Assembly: GCF_000380085.1 (NCBI RefSeq)
Contig: NZ_KB904558.1
Span: forward strand, 1 to 64,000
DNA from: Streptococcus merionis DSM 19192
GTDB taxonomy: Bacteria; Bacillota; Bacilli; Lactobacillales; Streptococcaceae
Direction: 5' to 3'
Length of the DNA stretch: 64,000 nt
In this document: positions 1 through 9,496 of the stretch, piece by piece
Layout of the letters: every line of letters starts with the position of its first letter
Numbering within the stretch: position 1 is the first letter of the stretch
Program-made: the position numbers and the translations under genes
The notes under the pieces: model-generated
The model's input: only the letters and a program-made list of their open reading frames with translations
What the model was told of the DNA's origin: nothing
Databases searched by the model: none

Positions 1-93
1 TTAAGAAAAGCGACTGAAAAAGAGGAGACTGACCTAGTGTTCACTGAACACTAGGAGAGCCACCTTTTCCCCGAGTATTTTAGCTCGAATTCA
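1..93. repeat. Intergenic direct repeat, copy 1 (cut by window edge)
   Basis: This stretch recurs almost unchanged at 227-319, 226 bases downstream. At 33-55 it holds a near-perfect palindrome with 11-base arms (CCTAGTGTTCA and its complement) around one base, which would fold into a strong hairpin on either strand. The left end is at the window edge, so the full element may be longer. No gene is visible in it. Confidence 0.8.
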
Positions 94-206
94 GTTGTAA
101 GATACAAAGCCCGTTATGAAAAGCGTAGAAAAATGAAAAAATTGACGACGAGTCTGTAGACTCCAGGAAATTTTTGAATTTTATCGAGCTTTTTAGGGCG
201 TGTTCA
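91..206. repeat. Dispersed intergenic repeat, family C
   Basis: The segment begins near TAAGATACAAAG and ends near AGGGCGTGTTCAG. It sits between the two direct repeats. A related copy lies at 42908-43102, sharing the left end (ACAAGATACAAAGGCCGTTA) and the right end (CTTTTTAGGCCGTGTTCAG). It has no credible open reading frame. It looks like a non-coding interspersed element of streptococcal intergenic type. Confidence 0.65.
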
Positions 207-226
207 GTTTTAAGATACAAAGTCCA

Positions 227-319
227 TTAAGAAAAGCGACTGAAAAAGAGGAGACTGACCTAGTGTTCACTGAACACTAGGAGAGCCCCCTTTTTCCTGA
301 GTATTTTAGCTCGAATTCA
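227..319. repeat. Intergenic direct repeat, copy 2
   Basis: Second copy of the element at 1-93, with only a few differences. The same 11-base-arm palindrome is at 259-281. It ends about 14 bases from the pcrA stop codon, so in the minus direction its hairpin could help end the pcrA transcript. That role is inferred. Confidence 0.8.
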
Positions 320-333
320 ATTAATGTTGTGGA

Positions 334-2607
334 TTATTTCTTTTCAATCGGTGCAACACTGGCTAGCAGTTTTTTGAGACCAACTTCTGGAAAATTGATT
401 TTAAGTTCTTGGGCACTGCTACTACCTGAAACTTCAAGTACAATGCCATCTCCCCATTTTTTGTGGTGCGCAGTATCGCCGACTTGCCAATTGATGCTTG
501 GTTTGGATGAAGCTGTATTGGCAGCTTTTGCAGACGCTTGCGGCACAGCTTGAGCCTTACGGGTTTGGAGAGCTTGAGCTAAGCTCATGCCTTGTCCAAA
601 TGTTGGCGCAGCCCCATTGACATAGGAAACCTTAAAGCTAGTATCAGCAGGACGGGCGTAACCTTGATAGTCTAGCAAGTCGCTGGAAATTTCACTGAGA
701 AAACGGGTTGGACGGTTGTAGTTGGTGCGTCCGTAGAGGAGACGAGAGCTCGCATTGGTCAGATAAAGGCGTTGCTCAGCTCGTGTGATACCGACATAGG
801 CCAGGCGGCGCTCCTCTTCCAGCTCATCCTCGTCTTCCTTGGCACGACTGATCGGAAAGACATCTTCCTCCATCCCAATGACAAAGACGACTGGGAATTC
901 CAAGCCCTTGGCCGCATGAAGGGTCATGAGGGTAATTTCATTGCTAGTAGCATCGCCATCATCTGTATCAGCAACCAGAGCAAGGTCATTGAGAAAACGG
1001 CTAAGGCGTTCAAGTCCAGTCTCCTCTTCAGATGACTCCTGAGCTTTTTCATCAAAGTTTTTAGTGACAGAGAGAAACTCTTGAATATTTTCCAGACGGT
1101 TTTCACTCTCAGGAGTCTGTTGAGCAGCTAAGGCAGCTGTATAACCCGTATTGTCCAAGACTTTTTCAACAACCTCAGACACACTCAAACTATCCAAGCT
1201 CACCCTAAGATAATCAATTAAATTAGCTAGTTCAAAGATGGCACCTGCTGCCTTTCCCTTAATCGGAGACAGGAGAATGTTTTGACTGGCATCTAAAAGC
1301 GAGCTTCCTTCTTGACTCGCAAACGCACGTAGTTTGTCCAATGTACCAGGCCCTACACCACGCTTAGGTTCATTGATAATCCTCTCGAAACTGATATTAT
1401 CAGCCGGATTAGCAATGATGTTCAAGTAGGCAATGATGTCACGGATTTCTTTACGAGAGTAGAACTTCGTCCCACCGACCATCGTATAAGGAATATTGGA
1501 CTTAAGCAACGCTTCCTCAATAGTCCGCGACTGCGCATTGGTTCGATAGAGAACGGCAAAATCACGGTAATGGTAATCTTCCTCCCGCTTGAGGTCATCA
1601 ATGGTTCTTGCAACAAAGACAGACTCATCCTGCTCATCCGTCGCTCGATAATAAACAATCTGCTCCCCATCAGGATTTTGAGTCCAGAGCTTTTTCTCAC
1701 GGCGATGACGGTTATTTTGGATAACCTCGTTAGCAGCTTGAAGGATTTTCTTGGTAGAGCGATAGTTTTCCTCTAACAGCACAACCTTAGCTTCTGGGTA
1801 ATCCTTTTCAAAATCGAGGATATTTTGCATATCTGCTCCACGCCAGCCATAGATAGACTGATCAGCATCTCCAACCACACAAATGTTTTTAAAACGAGAA
1901 GCTAGGAGTTTTACCAATTGGTACTGAGCATGGTTCGTGTCCTGATACTCGTCAACATGGATATACTGATAGCGTTGCTGATAATAAGTCAACACATCAG
2001 GATTCTGGTCAAAGAGTCGCAACGTCAGCATGATCAAATCATCAAAGTCAACTGCTTCTGACTGGCGCAGTTCTCTCTGATAAGCCTTGTAACACTTAGC
2101 AACGATCTGAGTGTACATGTCCCCAGCCATATTTTCATAAGCCACTTCGTCAATCAAGTCATTCTTGGCATTGGAAATCGTTCCAAGAATAGCCCGCTCA
2201 TTCCATTTTTTAGAATCCAGATTTAGTTCCTTCAAAATTCGCTTCATCAAGGTGCGTTGCTCACCTGGATCAACAATGGTAAAGTTGCGATTATACCCGA
2301 TATGGTCAGCATCCCTTCTTAAAATACGAACACACATCGAGTGAAATGTTGCAATCAGACTCTCCTGAGTAGCCGGATTGAGTTGAAACGCTCGCTCACG
2401 CATCTCACGCGCCGCCTTATTGGTAAAGGTGATTGCCAAAATATTCCATGGATTGACCATCTTCTCATCAATCAAGTAGGCTATTCGGTGAGTTAGAACG
2501 CGCGTCTTACCAGATCCTGCTCCTGCCATGATCAAAAGCGGCCCCTCAGTCGCCTGTACAGCCTCTGCTTGTCGGTCATTCATCCCTTGTAATAATGAGT
2601 TTTGCAT
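334..2607 (-). CDS. pcrA: ATP-dependent DNA helicase PcrA (UvrD family)
   Basis: This encodes a superfamily 1 helicase of about 757 residues, which unwinds DNA 3'-to-5' in repair and rolling-circle replication in the cytoplasm. The Walker A motif GAGSGKT is at residues 29-35, and the DEXX-box (VDEYQDTNHAQ) lies near 222. Further helicase motifs QSIYGWRGAD, LLEENYRS and VGITRAEQRLYLT follow in order. The C-terminal tail ends in a conserved PcrA-type domain (VGDTAHHKKWGDGIV). I chose the ATG giving MQNSLLQG; a longer in-frame start nine codons upstream lacks a good ribosome site. An extended -10 box (TGGTATAAT) lies at 2668-2673 on the minus strand. The gene stands alone and is complete. Confidence 0.95.
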   Translation of the reverse strand: MQNSLLQGMNDRQAEAVQATEGPLLIMAGAGSGKTRVLTHRIAYLIDEKMVNPWNILAITFTNKAAREMRERAFQLNPATQESLIATFHSMCVRILRRDADHIGYNRNFTIVDPGEQRTLMKRILKELNLDSKKWNERAILGTISNAKNDLIDEVAYENMAGDMYTQIVAKCYKAYQRELRQSEAVDFDDLIMLTLRLFDQNPDVLTYYQQRYQYIHVDEYQDTNHAQYQLVKLLASRFKNICVVGDADQSIYGWRGADMQNILDFEKDYPEAKVVLLEENYRSTKKILQAANEVIQNNRHRREKKLWTQNPDGEQIVYYRATDEQDESVFVARTIDDLKREEDYHYRDFAVLYRTNAQSRTIEEALLKSNIPYTMVGGTKFYSRKEIRDIIAYLNIIANPADNISFERIINEPKRGVGPGTLDKLRAFASQEGSSLLDASQNILLSPIKGKAAGAIFELANLIDYLRVSLDSLSVSEVVEKVLDNTGYTAALAAQQTPESENRLENIQEFLSVTKNFDEKAQESSEEETGLERLSRFLNDLALVADTDDGDATSNEITLMTLHAAKGLEFPVVFVIGMEEDVFPISRAKEDEDELEEERRLAYVGITRAEQRLYLTNASSRLLYGRTNYNRPTRFLSEISSDLLDYQGYARPADTSFKVSYVNGAAPTFGQGMSLAQALQTRKAQAVPQASAKAANTASSKPSINWQVGDTAHHKKWGDGIVLEVSGSSSAQELKINFPEVGLKKLLASVAPIEKK

Positions 2608-2667
2608 TTTCCTACATCTCACTTTCTCATCCATTTGTCATCCATTCATCGAAATATCAACCTATCC

Positions 2668-2673
2668 ATTATA
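2668..2673 (-). promoter_or_regulatory. Candidate pcrA promoter (-10 box)
   Basis: Read on the minus strand there is TTGGTATAAT, a perfect -10 hexamer with an extended TG, about 60 bases upstream of the pcrA start. No good -35 box is seen at the usual spacing, which is common for extended -10 promoters. Confidence 0.55.
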
Positions 2674-2699
2674 CCAAAATTTTAGGAAGCCTGCCTAAG

Positions 2700-2955
2700 T
2701 CAGCCACAGGAAAATGCTAAGACAGGAACTGTTCTGAATTAGACTTACTTTTCCCAATGTCAACGCCTGAGACTGGGCAAGATATCCATGATGGCTCCGC
2801 CCCCACCCCTAAAACATGTAATCTTTGAAGATTACGTATAAAAGTTCTTTTCGGTTTGAACCAGTGTTGCCACCGTAACTGTGCGGGGGGGTGAGAAAAC
2901 GAACTCTTTTTGGGTTGCTCGACTTCTTTCCCACTCCCCTATTTTAGTTCAGTTT
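2700..2955. repeat. Composite intergenic repeat, family A copy 1
   Basis: The gap between pcrA and mntE is filled mainly by a repeat. Its core at 2787-2843 runs from CATGATGGC to ACGTATAAAA and contains a GTAATCTT/AAGATTAC hairpin. The same core is at 42526-42582 and, inverted, at 12923-12980, 15462-15520 and 61854-61911. A flank rich in G on one side and CCCACTCCCC on the other also recurs. There is no coding potential. Confidence 0.75.
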
Positions 2956-3206
2956 TCTTTAAGAATACGGCTTTCTCATCCCCTGTCCTGTTCACGGTTT
3001 AAATTTGACCTGCAAGTTTGGACACTAAAATAGCTCAAAAAGAAAGTGCATACAACCATTTTAAAACTGTCTTTTGATTATTTGCGCTAAAGGCTTTTTT
3101 CCTATGTTTATCCTAAGTCTAACAGCCCTTGTTTGAAAAAAACTCAGTAAAGCCTTATAATAAAAAGAAAATGATCTCTTGCATATCACACCTTGAAAGG
3201 CTACCA

Positions 3207-4406
3207 ATGACTCAAAAACAGCAAGCCAATAACCTCAAAATCGCAGAACGCGGTGCCCTGATCGGGATTGGTGCTTATATTCTCCTTTCCATTGCGAAAC
3301 TCACAGCTGGAAATCTGTTTAACTCTTCTGCGCTCACAGCAGATGGTTTTAATAACATCAGCGATATCTTATCCAATCTAGCCGTCCTCGTCGGTCTTCG
3401 TCTTGCTCGTAGGCCAGCTGACACTGACCATAAGTTTGGGCATTGGAAGATTGAAGACTTAGCCAGCCTCATAACCTCCTTTCTCATGTTTGCAGTCGGT
3501 TTTGATGTCCTCTGGGATACTGTTCAAAAGATTGTCGCTCAAGAGACAACTCCCGTAGACCCCATCGCTGCTATTGTCGGTATCGCTTCTGCCCTAATCA
3601 TGTTTTTCGTTTACCGCTACAATTCACGCTTAGCCAATCGGGTAAAGTCGAAAGCCTTAGCAGCTGCAGCCAAGGATAATCGAAATGATGCCCTAATCTC
3701 AATCGGTACTGCTATCGCCATCTTTGCATCTAGCCTTAACTTTCCCATTCTTGATAAAATCGTGGCCATTATCATCACATTTCTCATCCTCAAAACGGCC
3801 TACGACATTTTCATGGAGTCCTACTTCACTTTATCTGACGGATTTGATGACTCTCTGCTAGAACTTTATAGCAACGATATTTTGAAACTTCCCAAAATCT
3901 CTGCAGTCAAAGCGATTCGTGGCCGAACCTATGGTAGCCATGTCTATCTAGATGTGGTTTTAGAGATGCATCCCGACCTGTCTGTCTACGAGAGTCATGA
4001 AATTACAGAGCAGGTCGAAAGCATGCTCACGATAAAATATCAGGTCTTTGACGTGGATATCCATGTCGAACCAGCTATCATTGACGAAGATGAAGTCTTT
4101 GAAAATATTTTTAACAAACTCTACCGTTTGGAACATGTGGTTTTAACCAAGCAAGATCATTTTGAAGACCTCGTAGTGGAGAATTTCCAAAGTATTACTC
4201 AAGATGGAAACTATCTCAGCAAAAATAGCTATTTAGAGCAAAACGATCTTCCCCACCATCATTTGACCCACTTCACAGTTACCCCCATCAGTCAAAAAAG
4301 CATGCTCGTCCAATACCGTCTCAATCAAACACACCACACCTCTCTCTGGCGTCGCCATGAAACTTGGCAACTCCTCTATCATCAAGAAACCCCGTGCAAA
4401 GAATGA
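3207..4406 (+). CDS. mntE: Manganese efflux protein MntE (CDF family)
   Basis: This is a membrane protein of 399 residues in the cation diffusion facilitator family, closely resembling pneumococcal MntE, which exports Mn(II). The TM2 region has ADGFNNISDILSN, followed by the family signature HKFGHWKIEDLASLITS. TM5 has DNRNDALIS, with Asn/Asp instead of the His of zinc exporters, as in manganese-type members. A cytoplasmic domain follows, then a C-terminal NTF2-like extension ending TSLWRRHETWQ, which pneumococcal MntE also has. I chose the ATG at MTQKQQANN because AAAGG precedes it; the longer in-frame N-terminus is not family-like. Metal specificity is inferred from homology. Confidence 0.9.
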   Translation: MTQKQQANNLKIAERGALIGIGAYILLSIAKLTAGNLFNSSALTADGFNNISDILSNLAVLVGLRLARRPADTDHKFGHWKIEDLASLITSFLMFAVGFDVLWDTVQKIVAQETTPVDPIAAIVGIASALIMFFVYRYNSRLANRVKSKALAAAAKDNRNDALISIGTAIAIFASSLNFPILDKIVAIIITFLILKTAYDIFMESYFTLSDGFDDSLLELYSNDILKLPKISAVKAIRGRTYGSHVYLDVVLEMHPDLSVYESHEITEQVESMLTIKYQVFDVDIHVEPAIIDEDEVFENIFNKLYRLEHVVLTKQDHFEDLVVENFQSITQDGNYLSKNSYLEQNDLPHHHLTHFTVTPISQKSMLVQYRLNQTHHTSLWRRHETWQLLYHQETPCKE

Positions 4407-4625
4407 CAGCCCCACTTTTTATTGCAAAAAACCAATATCTGAACACGTTAATTAAGAACGGTACATCCTCACTTTAGAAAGACCACTAAAGACACTCTGT
4501 TTTTGAAGAATTATTCAAAAGCTAAATGAGATGGAACGAATTACAGTAGGATAATCACCCCCAAATTTTGATTTTCGCAAAGTATTAAAGTTTCATCATC
4601 TTTATAACAATTGGCAGAAGATCAC

Positions 4626-4660
4626 AAAAAATCAACTTTCATCAAGAAAGTTGATTTTTT
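4626..4660. terminator. Bidirectional terminator between mntE and rnsD
   Basis: A perfect 15-base inverted repeat (AAAAAATCAACTTTC, loop ATCAA) is flanked by A and T runs, so it can terminate both converging transcripts. It ends four bases before the rnsD stop codon. Confidence 0.85.
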
Positions 4661-4664
4661 AGGT

Positions 4665-5621
4665 TTATTTAGACTTGATGTAGTTAACCCCGTCGGCTTT
4701 AGGTGCGACAGCTTTTCCAAAGAAGGCTGCAAGAGCTACTACTGTAATCACGTAAGGGGCAATCTGCAAGTAGACTGCTGGTACTTTAGATAAGAAAGGA
4801 ATCTGTGTCCCAATAACGGCCAAACTCTGTGATAAGCCAAAGAAAAGTGAGGCCAACATCGCTCCGAGTGGATTCCATTTTCCAAAGATGACCGCAGCCA
4901 GAGCAATAAAGCCTGAGCCGACAATGGTCGATGCCGAAAAATTAATGTTAACAGACTGAGCACTCACTGCACCGCCAACACCACCAAGAAAACCTGCAAT
5001 CAAGACACCGGCATACCGCATAGCATAAACGTTAATCCCAAGTGTATCAGCCGCTTGCGGATGTTCTCCGACTGAACGAAGGCGCAGTCCAAATTTCGTT
5101 TTATAAAGGATAAACCAAGCGATAAAGGCTGTCAAAATGGCAACATAGCCCATCAAACTGGTATTTTTAAAGAAAATAGCTCCAATCACAGGAATATCTT
5201 CTAAAAGAGGGAATGAGAAACGTCCGAAAGACTGGGTGATAGAATCTGTCTGACCTTTTTGATAAATAACTTTAACCAAAAAGACAGAGAGGGCAGGTGC
5301 TAGAAGATTAAGAACAGTACCTGATACCACATGATCCGCACGGAGTGTAATGGTTGCCACCGCATGAATGATGGCAAACAGCAATCCTGCAATACCACCA
5401 ACAAGCACAGCTACAAGAGGAGTAGACTTGCCAAAGACCTCAACAAACTCAATATTGAAGACAACACCTGCAAAGGCACCGATAACCATGATTCCTTCAA
5501 GACCGACATTAACGATACCCGCTCTTTCTGAGAAGACACCTCCCAAACTTGTAAAAATCAAAGGTGCTGAATAGATGAGCATCTGCGAAACAAGCAAGAC
5601 TAAAATTGATGTGATATTCAT
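4665..5621 (-). CDS. rnsD: Nucleoside ABC transporter, permease subunit 2
   Basis: An integral membrane protein of 318 residues with eight or more hydrophobic segments, of the branched-chain/nucleoside permease family (BPD_transp_2). The conserved GGVFSERAGIVNVGLEGIM stretch is near residue 27 and the cytoplasmic coupling region RSVGEHPQAADTLGIN near 180. It forms the channel with the preceding permease and is driven by the duplicated ATPase. It is the last gene of the importer operon, one base after the upstream permease. The order matches rnsBACD of S. mutans, which imports purine and pyrimidine nucleosides; the substrate here is inferred from that. Confidence 0.9.
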   Translation of the reverse strand: MNITSILVLLVSQMLIYSAPLIFTSLGGVFSERAGIVNVGLEGIMVIGAFAGVVFNIEFVEVFGKSTPLVAVLVGGIAGLLFAIIHAVATITLRADHVVSGTVLNLLAPALSVFLVKVIYQKGQTDSITQSFGRFSFPLLEDIPVIGAIFFKNTSLMGYVAILTAFIAWFILYKTKFGLRLRSVGEHPQAADTLGINVYAMRYAGVLIAGFLGGVGGAVSAQSVNINFSASTIVGSGFIALAAVIFGKWNPLGAMLASLFFGLSQSLAVIGTQIPFLSKVPAVYLQIAPYVITVVALAAFFGKAVAPKADGVNYIKSK

Positions 5622-5622
5622 T

Positions 5623-6693
5623 TTACTTCGCTCCTTTCACTTGTTTTGTGCTTCTAATCTTGAGGAATTGTTCAAAGATAAACTTGACCCCGATAAAGAA
5701 TATAATAGAAGCAGTGACAACATTGATTAATTCTGGCGGAATCCCTGCTCTCGTCATACCGGTTGAGCCGATAGAAAGCATACCAAAAAGGAAAGCGGCA
5801 AAAGGAATTCCCAAAGGAGAATTGGTTGCCAGCAAGGCAACTGACATCCCGTTAAAGCCGATAGACAAGTTTGATCCTTGAATATAAACATTTTGGAAAG
5901 TTCCTAGTCCTTCAACAGCGCCACCAAGACCTGCCAAAGCACCAGATATGATCATAGAGAGGATGATAGTGCGTTTTGCCGACATCCCTGCATAATCAGA
6001 AGCTGTCGGATTTAAACCAACGGAGCGAATTTCAAAGCCAAGGGTTGTTTTCGTTAAAAGGAACCAAATGACAATAACAGCGATGATAGCAAAGAAAATA
6101 CCGATATTCATCCGAGAGTTTTCAGTCAAGGCTCGCAACCAAGCCGTTTGATAAGAAGCATTGGCAGAAACGTTAATACTTGAGTCTGTATTTTTCATGA
6201 TCTCATCTGAGAAGACATTTCGAATCAAGTGATTACTCGTATAAAGCAAGATGTAGTTCATCATGATCGTCACGATAACTTCACTTGTTCCTAGATAAGC
6301 ACGTAAAATCCCTGGAATAGCACCCGCAATCCCACCAGCCAGCATAGCGATGACGACAGTCGCTAAGATTAAGATAGGGCGCGGCAAATCTGGATTTTCT
6401 AACGCAAACCAGCCTGCAAAGACCCAGCCGACTAAGGCTTGACCTGGTAGGCCGACATTAAAGAAACCAGCACGACTAGCCACCGCAAAGCCGAGAGCTG
6501 TAAAAACGAGAGGAGCCATCGCACGGAAAATTTCCCCAATGGACTTCACATTACCAAAGGCAGTGTAAAAGAGTTCTTCATATCCCCATATAGGATCATA
6601 ACCAAAGACTAACATAATAAGGGCACCTAAGAGCAGGCCAGAGATAACTGCCATCAGAGGTATGGCCAAGTTTTGAAGTTTCTTATTAGGCAT
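5623..6693 (-). CDS. rnsC: Nucleoside ABC transporter, permease subunit 1
   Basis: A polytopic membrane protein of 356 residues, paralogous to the next gene. It carries ASRAGFFNVGLPGQALVGW near residue 72 and the coupling segment RSVGLNPTASDYAGM near 225. Its ATG overlaps the end of the ATPase gene by eight bases, which indicates translational coupling. It should pair with the downstream permease as a heterodimeric nucleoside channel. It is complete and unremarkable for the family. Confidence 0.9.
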   Translation of the reverse strand: MPNKKLQNLAIPLMAVISGLLLGALIMLVFGYDPIWGYEELFYTAFGNVKSIGEIFRAMAPLVFTALGFAVASRAGFFNVGLPGQALVGWVFAGWFALENPDLPRPILILATVVIAMLAGGIAGAIPGILRAYLGTSEVIVTIMMNYILLYTSNHLIRNVFSDEIMKNTDSSINVSANASYQTAWLRALTENSRMNIGIFFAIIAVIVIWFLLTKTTLGFEIRSVGLNPTASDYAGMSAKRTIILSMIISGALAGLGGAVEGLGTFQNVYIQGSNLSIGFNGMSVALLATNSPLGIPFAAFLFGMLSIGSTGMTRAGIPPELINVVTASIIFFIGVKFIFEQFLKIRSTKQVKGAK

Positions 6694-8221
6694 GTACTTC
6701 TCCTTCCTTTAAATAACCACCAGCCATCAAAACGCCAAGTTCTTGTTTATTCGTTGACTCAGGGGTCACAATACCATGGATAAAGCCATCATGAATAACC
6801 GCGATACGATCTGACACATCAAGAATCTCATCCAGTTCAAAACTGACAACTAGAACAGCTTTGCCTTTGTCACGCTCAGCAATCAGACGTTTGCGAATAT
6901 ACTCAATGGCGCCAACATCAAGACCGCGTGTCGGCTGACTAACGATCAATAAGTCTGGATTACGATCCACCTCACGAGCGATGATCGCCTTTTGCTGGTT
7001 ACCACCTGAAAGGGCCTTAGCAGGAACAACTTCACTAGCAGCGCGGACATCAAACTCTTCCATCAGCTGGCGAGCTTTTTCGTTAATCTTGCTATAGTTG
7101 AGGATACCATTTTTTGAAATAGGTTCTTTATAGTAGGTCTGAAGTGAAAAGTTTTCGGCAAGGGTCATATCAAGAACCAGTCCATCCCGATGACGATCTT
7201 CTGGAACGTGACTCACTTGCATTTCAGTGATTTTACGCGGACTCTTACCAACGATATTTTCACCCTTAATCCAAATCTCTCCCGATTTGACTTTACGCAA
7301 TCCGGTTATAGCCTGAATAAGCTCACTTTGACCATTTCCGTCAATCCCAGCAATTCCAACTATCTCACCCGCACGGACATCAAGAGAAAGGTTTTTGACA
7401 GCTGGAACGCCACGGTTCTCATCAACAACCAGATCCTTGATGGATAAGACAACTTCCTTAGGATCCGCAGCAATTTTTTCCGTCTTGAAAGACACTGAAC
7501 GTCCGACCATCCACTCTGCTAAATCACTATTGGTTGCTCCTACAACTGGCACACTTTGAATCCATTTCCCACGTCGAATAACCGTAACCATATCAGCAAC
7601 TGCACGAATTTCATCTAGTTTATGGGTAATTAAAATGATAGACTTGCCTTCTTTGACCAGAGTTCTCATAATATCCAGCAATTCCGTAATTTCAGCTGGC
7701 GTTAATACTGCTGTTGGTTCATCAAAGATGAGGAGATCAGCCCCACGGTACAAGGTTTTTAGGATTTCCACACGTTGTTGCGCCCCAACTGAAATATCAG
7801 CTACTTTAGCTGTTGGGTCAACACTCAACCCGTAACGTTCAGACAGTTCTCTGATTTCCTGAATGGCTTGCTTAAGGTCAATGACTCCGCCCTTAGTGGT
7901 TTCTGTCCCTAAAATGATATTCTCAGCAACGGTAAAAGCATCTACAAGCATAAAGTGCTGATGGACCATCCCAATTCCCAAATGAGAGGCCTTTGATGGT
8001 GAATCAATCGTCACACTTTTACCATTGATCAGAATTTCGCCGCTCGTTGGCTCTAAAAGCCCAGCCAACATATTCATGAGGGTAGACTTCCCAGCCCCAT
8101 TCTCGCCGAGAAGGGCATGGATTTCTCCTTTTCTGACATTCAAGTTTACATTATCATTTGCGGTAAAATCACCAAATTTTTTAGTAATTCCACGCATCTC
8201 AATGACATAGTCTTTTGTCAT
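6686..8221 (-). CDS. rnsA: Nucleoside ABC transporter, duplicated ATPase
   Basis: A cytoplasmic ATPase of 511 residues with two fused ABC domains, as in sugar/nucleoside importers. The first domain has Walker A GENGAGKST (residues 39-47), a signature ISVGAQQR and Walker B LLIFDEPTAVL. The second has a degenerate Walker A (GIDGNGQSE), a classic signature LSGGNQQK and DLLIVSQPTRGLD, where Ser-Gln replaces Asp-Glu. The imbalance is normal for the family. AAAGGATT precedes the ATG. It powers the two permeases encoded just downstream. Confidence 0.93.
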   Translation of the reverse strand: MTKDYVIEMRGITKKFGDFTANDNVNLNVRKGEIHALLGENGAGKSTLMNMLAGLLEPTSGEILINGKSVTIDSPSKASHLGIGMVHQHFMLVDAFTVAENIILGTETTKGGVIDLKQAIQEIRELSERYGLSVDPTAKVADISVGAQQRVEILKTLYRGADLLIFDEPTAVLTPAEITELLDIMRTLVKEGKSIILITHKLDEIRAVADMVTVIRRGKWIQSVPVVGATNSDLAEWMVGRSVSFKTEKIAADPKEVVLSIKDLVVDENRGVPAVKNLSLDVRAGEIVGIAGIDGNGQSELIQAITGLRKVKSGEIWIKGENIVGKSPRKITEMQVSHVPEDRHRDGLVLDMTLAENFSLQTYYKEPISKNGILNYSKINEKARQLMEEFDVRAASEVVPAKALSGGNQQKAIIAREVDRNPDLLIVSQPTRGLDVGAIEYIRKRLIAERDKGKAVLVVSFELDEILDVSDRIAVIHDGFIHGIVTPESTNKQELGVLMAGGYLKEGEVHA

Positions 8222-8310
8222 AGCTATAATCCTTTCTGACTATCATTTTTTGACAGTAAAACCTACTTCCAAAGAAATAGGCTTTACTGAGAAAAATCTC
8301 AGTTCCCAGA

Positions 8311-8336
8311 AAAGGCGACCGACTGAGGTCGCCTTT
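8311..8336 (-). terminator. Intra-operon hairpin between rnsB and rnsA
   Basis: A 10-base perfect stem (AAAGGCGACC, loop GACTGA) followed on the minus strand by TTTTCT lies between the binding-protein gene and the ATPase gene. Such partial terminators usually keep the lipoprotein more abundant than its transporter; that role is inferred. Confidence 0.7.
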
Positions 8337-8346
8337 AGGGGAGTCA

Positions 8347-9423
8347 TTATTTATCTTCCTTTTTAGGTGTTTCTGGAATTTTAATTTTACCATCTAAGAT
8401 ATCTTTTTTAGCAGCCGCTACTGCTTCAGAAGCTTCAGATGAAAGATTTGTTTCAGCCAACTCGACACCCTTATCAGCAAGTGAGAAAGTTACCACTTCG
8501 CCACCAGGGAATTTTCCTTTAAGCGCTTGGTTAGAAATTTCCTTAACTGATGTGCCAACTTCTTTAATAGTAGAAGCTAATACAAAGTTAGACTCTTTTC
8601 CGTCTTTAGAAGTGTATTTCCCTTCAGCTGACTGATCACGGTCAACACCGATGACCCAAACTTTATCAGCCTCATTAGTTGTTTCGTTGATAGCTTTAGC
8701 AGCGGCAAAGACACCGTTACCTGTACCACCTGATGCATGGAAGATAACATCAGCACCAGCAGCGTATTGCGCAGCAGCGATGGTTTGTCCTTTAGCAGCA
8801 TCTACGAATGAACCTGCGTAGTCAACAGTGATCTTAATATCTGGGTTAACAGATTTTACGCCTTCAACAAATCCAGCGTGGAAACGGTCAATAACGACGC
8901 CTTCCATACCACCGATAAAACCAACATGGTTCGTCTTAGTTGTTTTTGCAGCTGCTACACCAGCGAGGTAAGAAGCTTCGTGATCGGCAAATCCGATACT
9001 AACAACATTGTCCTTATCCGCCACTACTGAGTCAACAATGGCAAAGTGCGTATCTGGGTTGTTATCAGCGGCTTCAGCAATAGCTGTTTCTAAAGCAAAA
9101 CCAATCCCAAATACAAGGTTATAACCACCTGAAACAGCTGAATCTAAGTTAGTAACGTATTCAGACTCACTGTTAGATTGGAAATAAGTGAATCCATTGT
9201 CCTTAGACAGACCATTTTCTTTACCCCATTCTTGAAGGCCTTCCCAAGCAGATTGGTTGAATGAGCGGTCATCAACACCACCAACGTCAGTGACAACAGC
9301 TACGTTTAGAGCAGTCTCATCAGACGATGAAGAAGATGAGTTTTTGGCAGTACGACTACCACATGCCGCAAGAGTAAGGGTTGCAACTGCTGCAAGACCT
9401 AGACCAACAAATTTCTTGTTCAT
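8347..9423 (-). CDS. rnsB: Nucleoside-binding lipoprotein (BMP family)
   Basis: A membrane-anchored binding protein of 358 residues in the basic membrane protein family, which captures nucleosides outside the cell for the ABC importer. The signal peptide ends in the lipobox LAAC with Cys21. DVGGVDDRSFNQSAWEGL near residue 47 and GFIGGMEGVVIDRFHAGF near 160 are family-typical. I chose the ATG at MNKKF because AGGAGG stands just upstream; the longer frame only reads through the leader. A hairpin follows it before rnsA. Confidence 0.93.
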   Translation of the reverse strand: MNKKFVGLGLAAVATLTLAACGSRTAKNSSSSSSDETALNVAVVTDVGGVDDRSFNQSAWEGLQEWGKENGLSKDNGFTYFQSNSESEYVTNLDSAVSGGYNLVFGIGFALETAIAEAADNNPDTHFAIVDSVVADKDNVVSIGFADHEASYLAGVAAAKTTKTNHVGFIGGMEGVVIDRFHAGFVEGVKSVNPDIKITVDYAGSFVDAAKGQTIAAAQYAAGADVIFHASGGTGNGVFAAAKAINETTNEADKVWVIGVDRDQSAEGKYTSKDGKESNFVLASTIKEVGTSVKEISNQALKGKFPGGEVVTFSLADKGVELAETNLSSEASEAVAAAKKDILDGKIKIPETPKKEDK

Positions 9424-9496
9424 TTCTGAACCTCCTAAAAAATAATTGCGCAACGGATAAGGTTGCAGAGTACCAGTCAAACTGACTAGCCAGATT

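Noticed and set aside
4454-4466. Shared 13-mer AGAACGGTACATC at 4454 and near 58709
   Set aside because: The flanks do not match, so it is too short to call a repeat.
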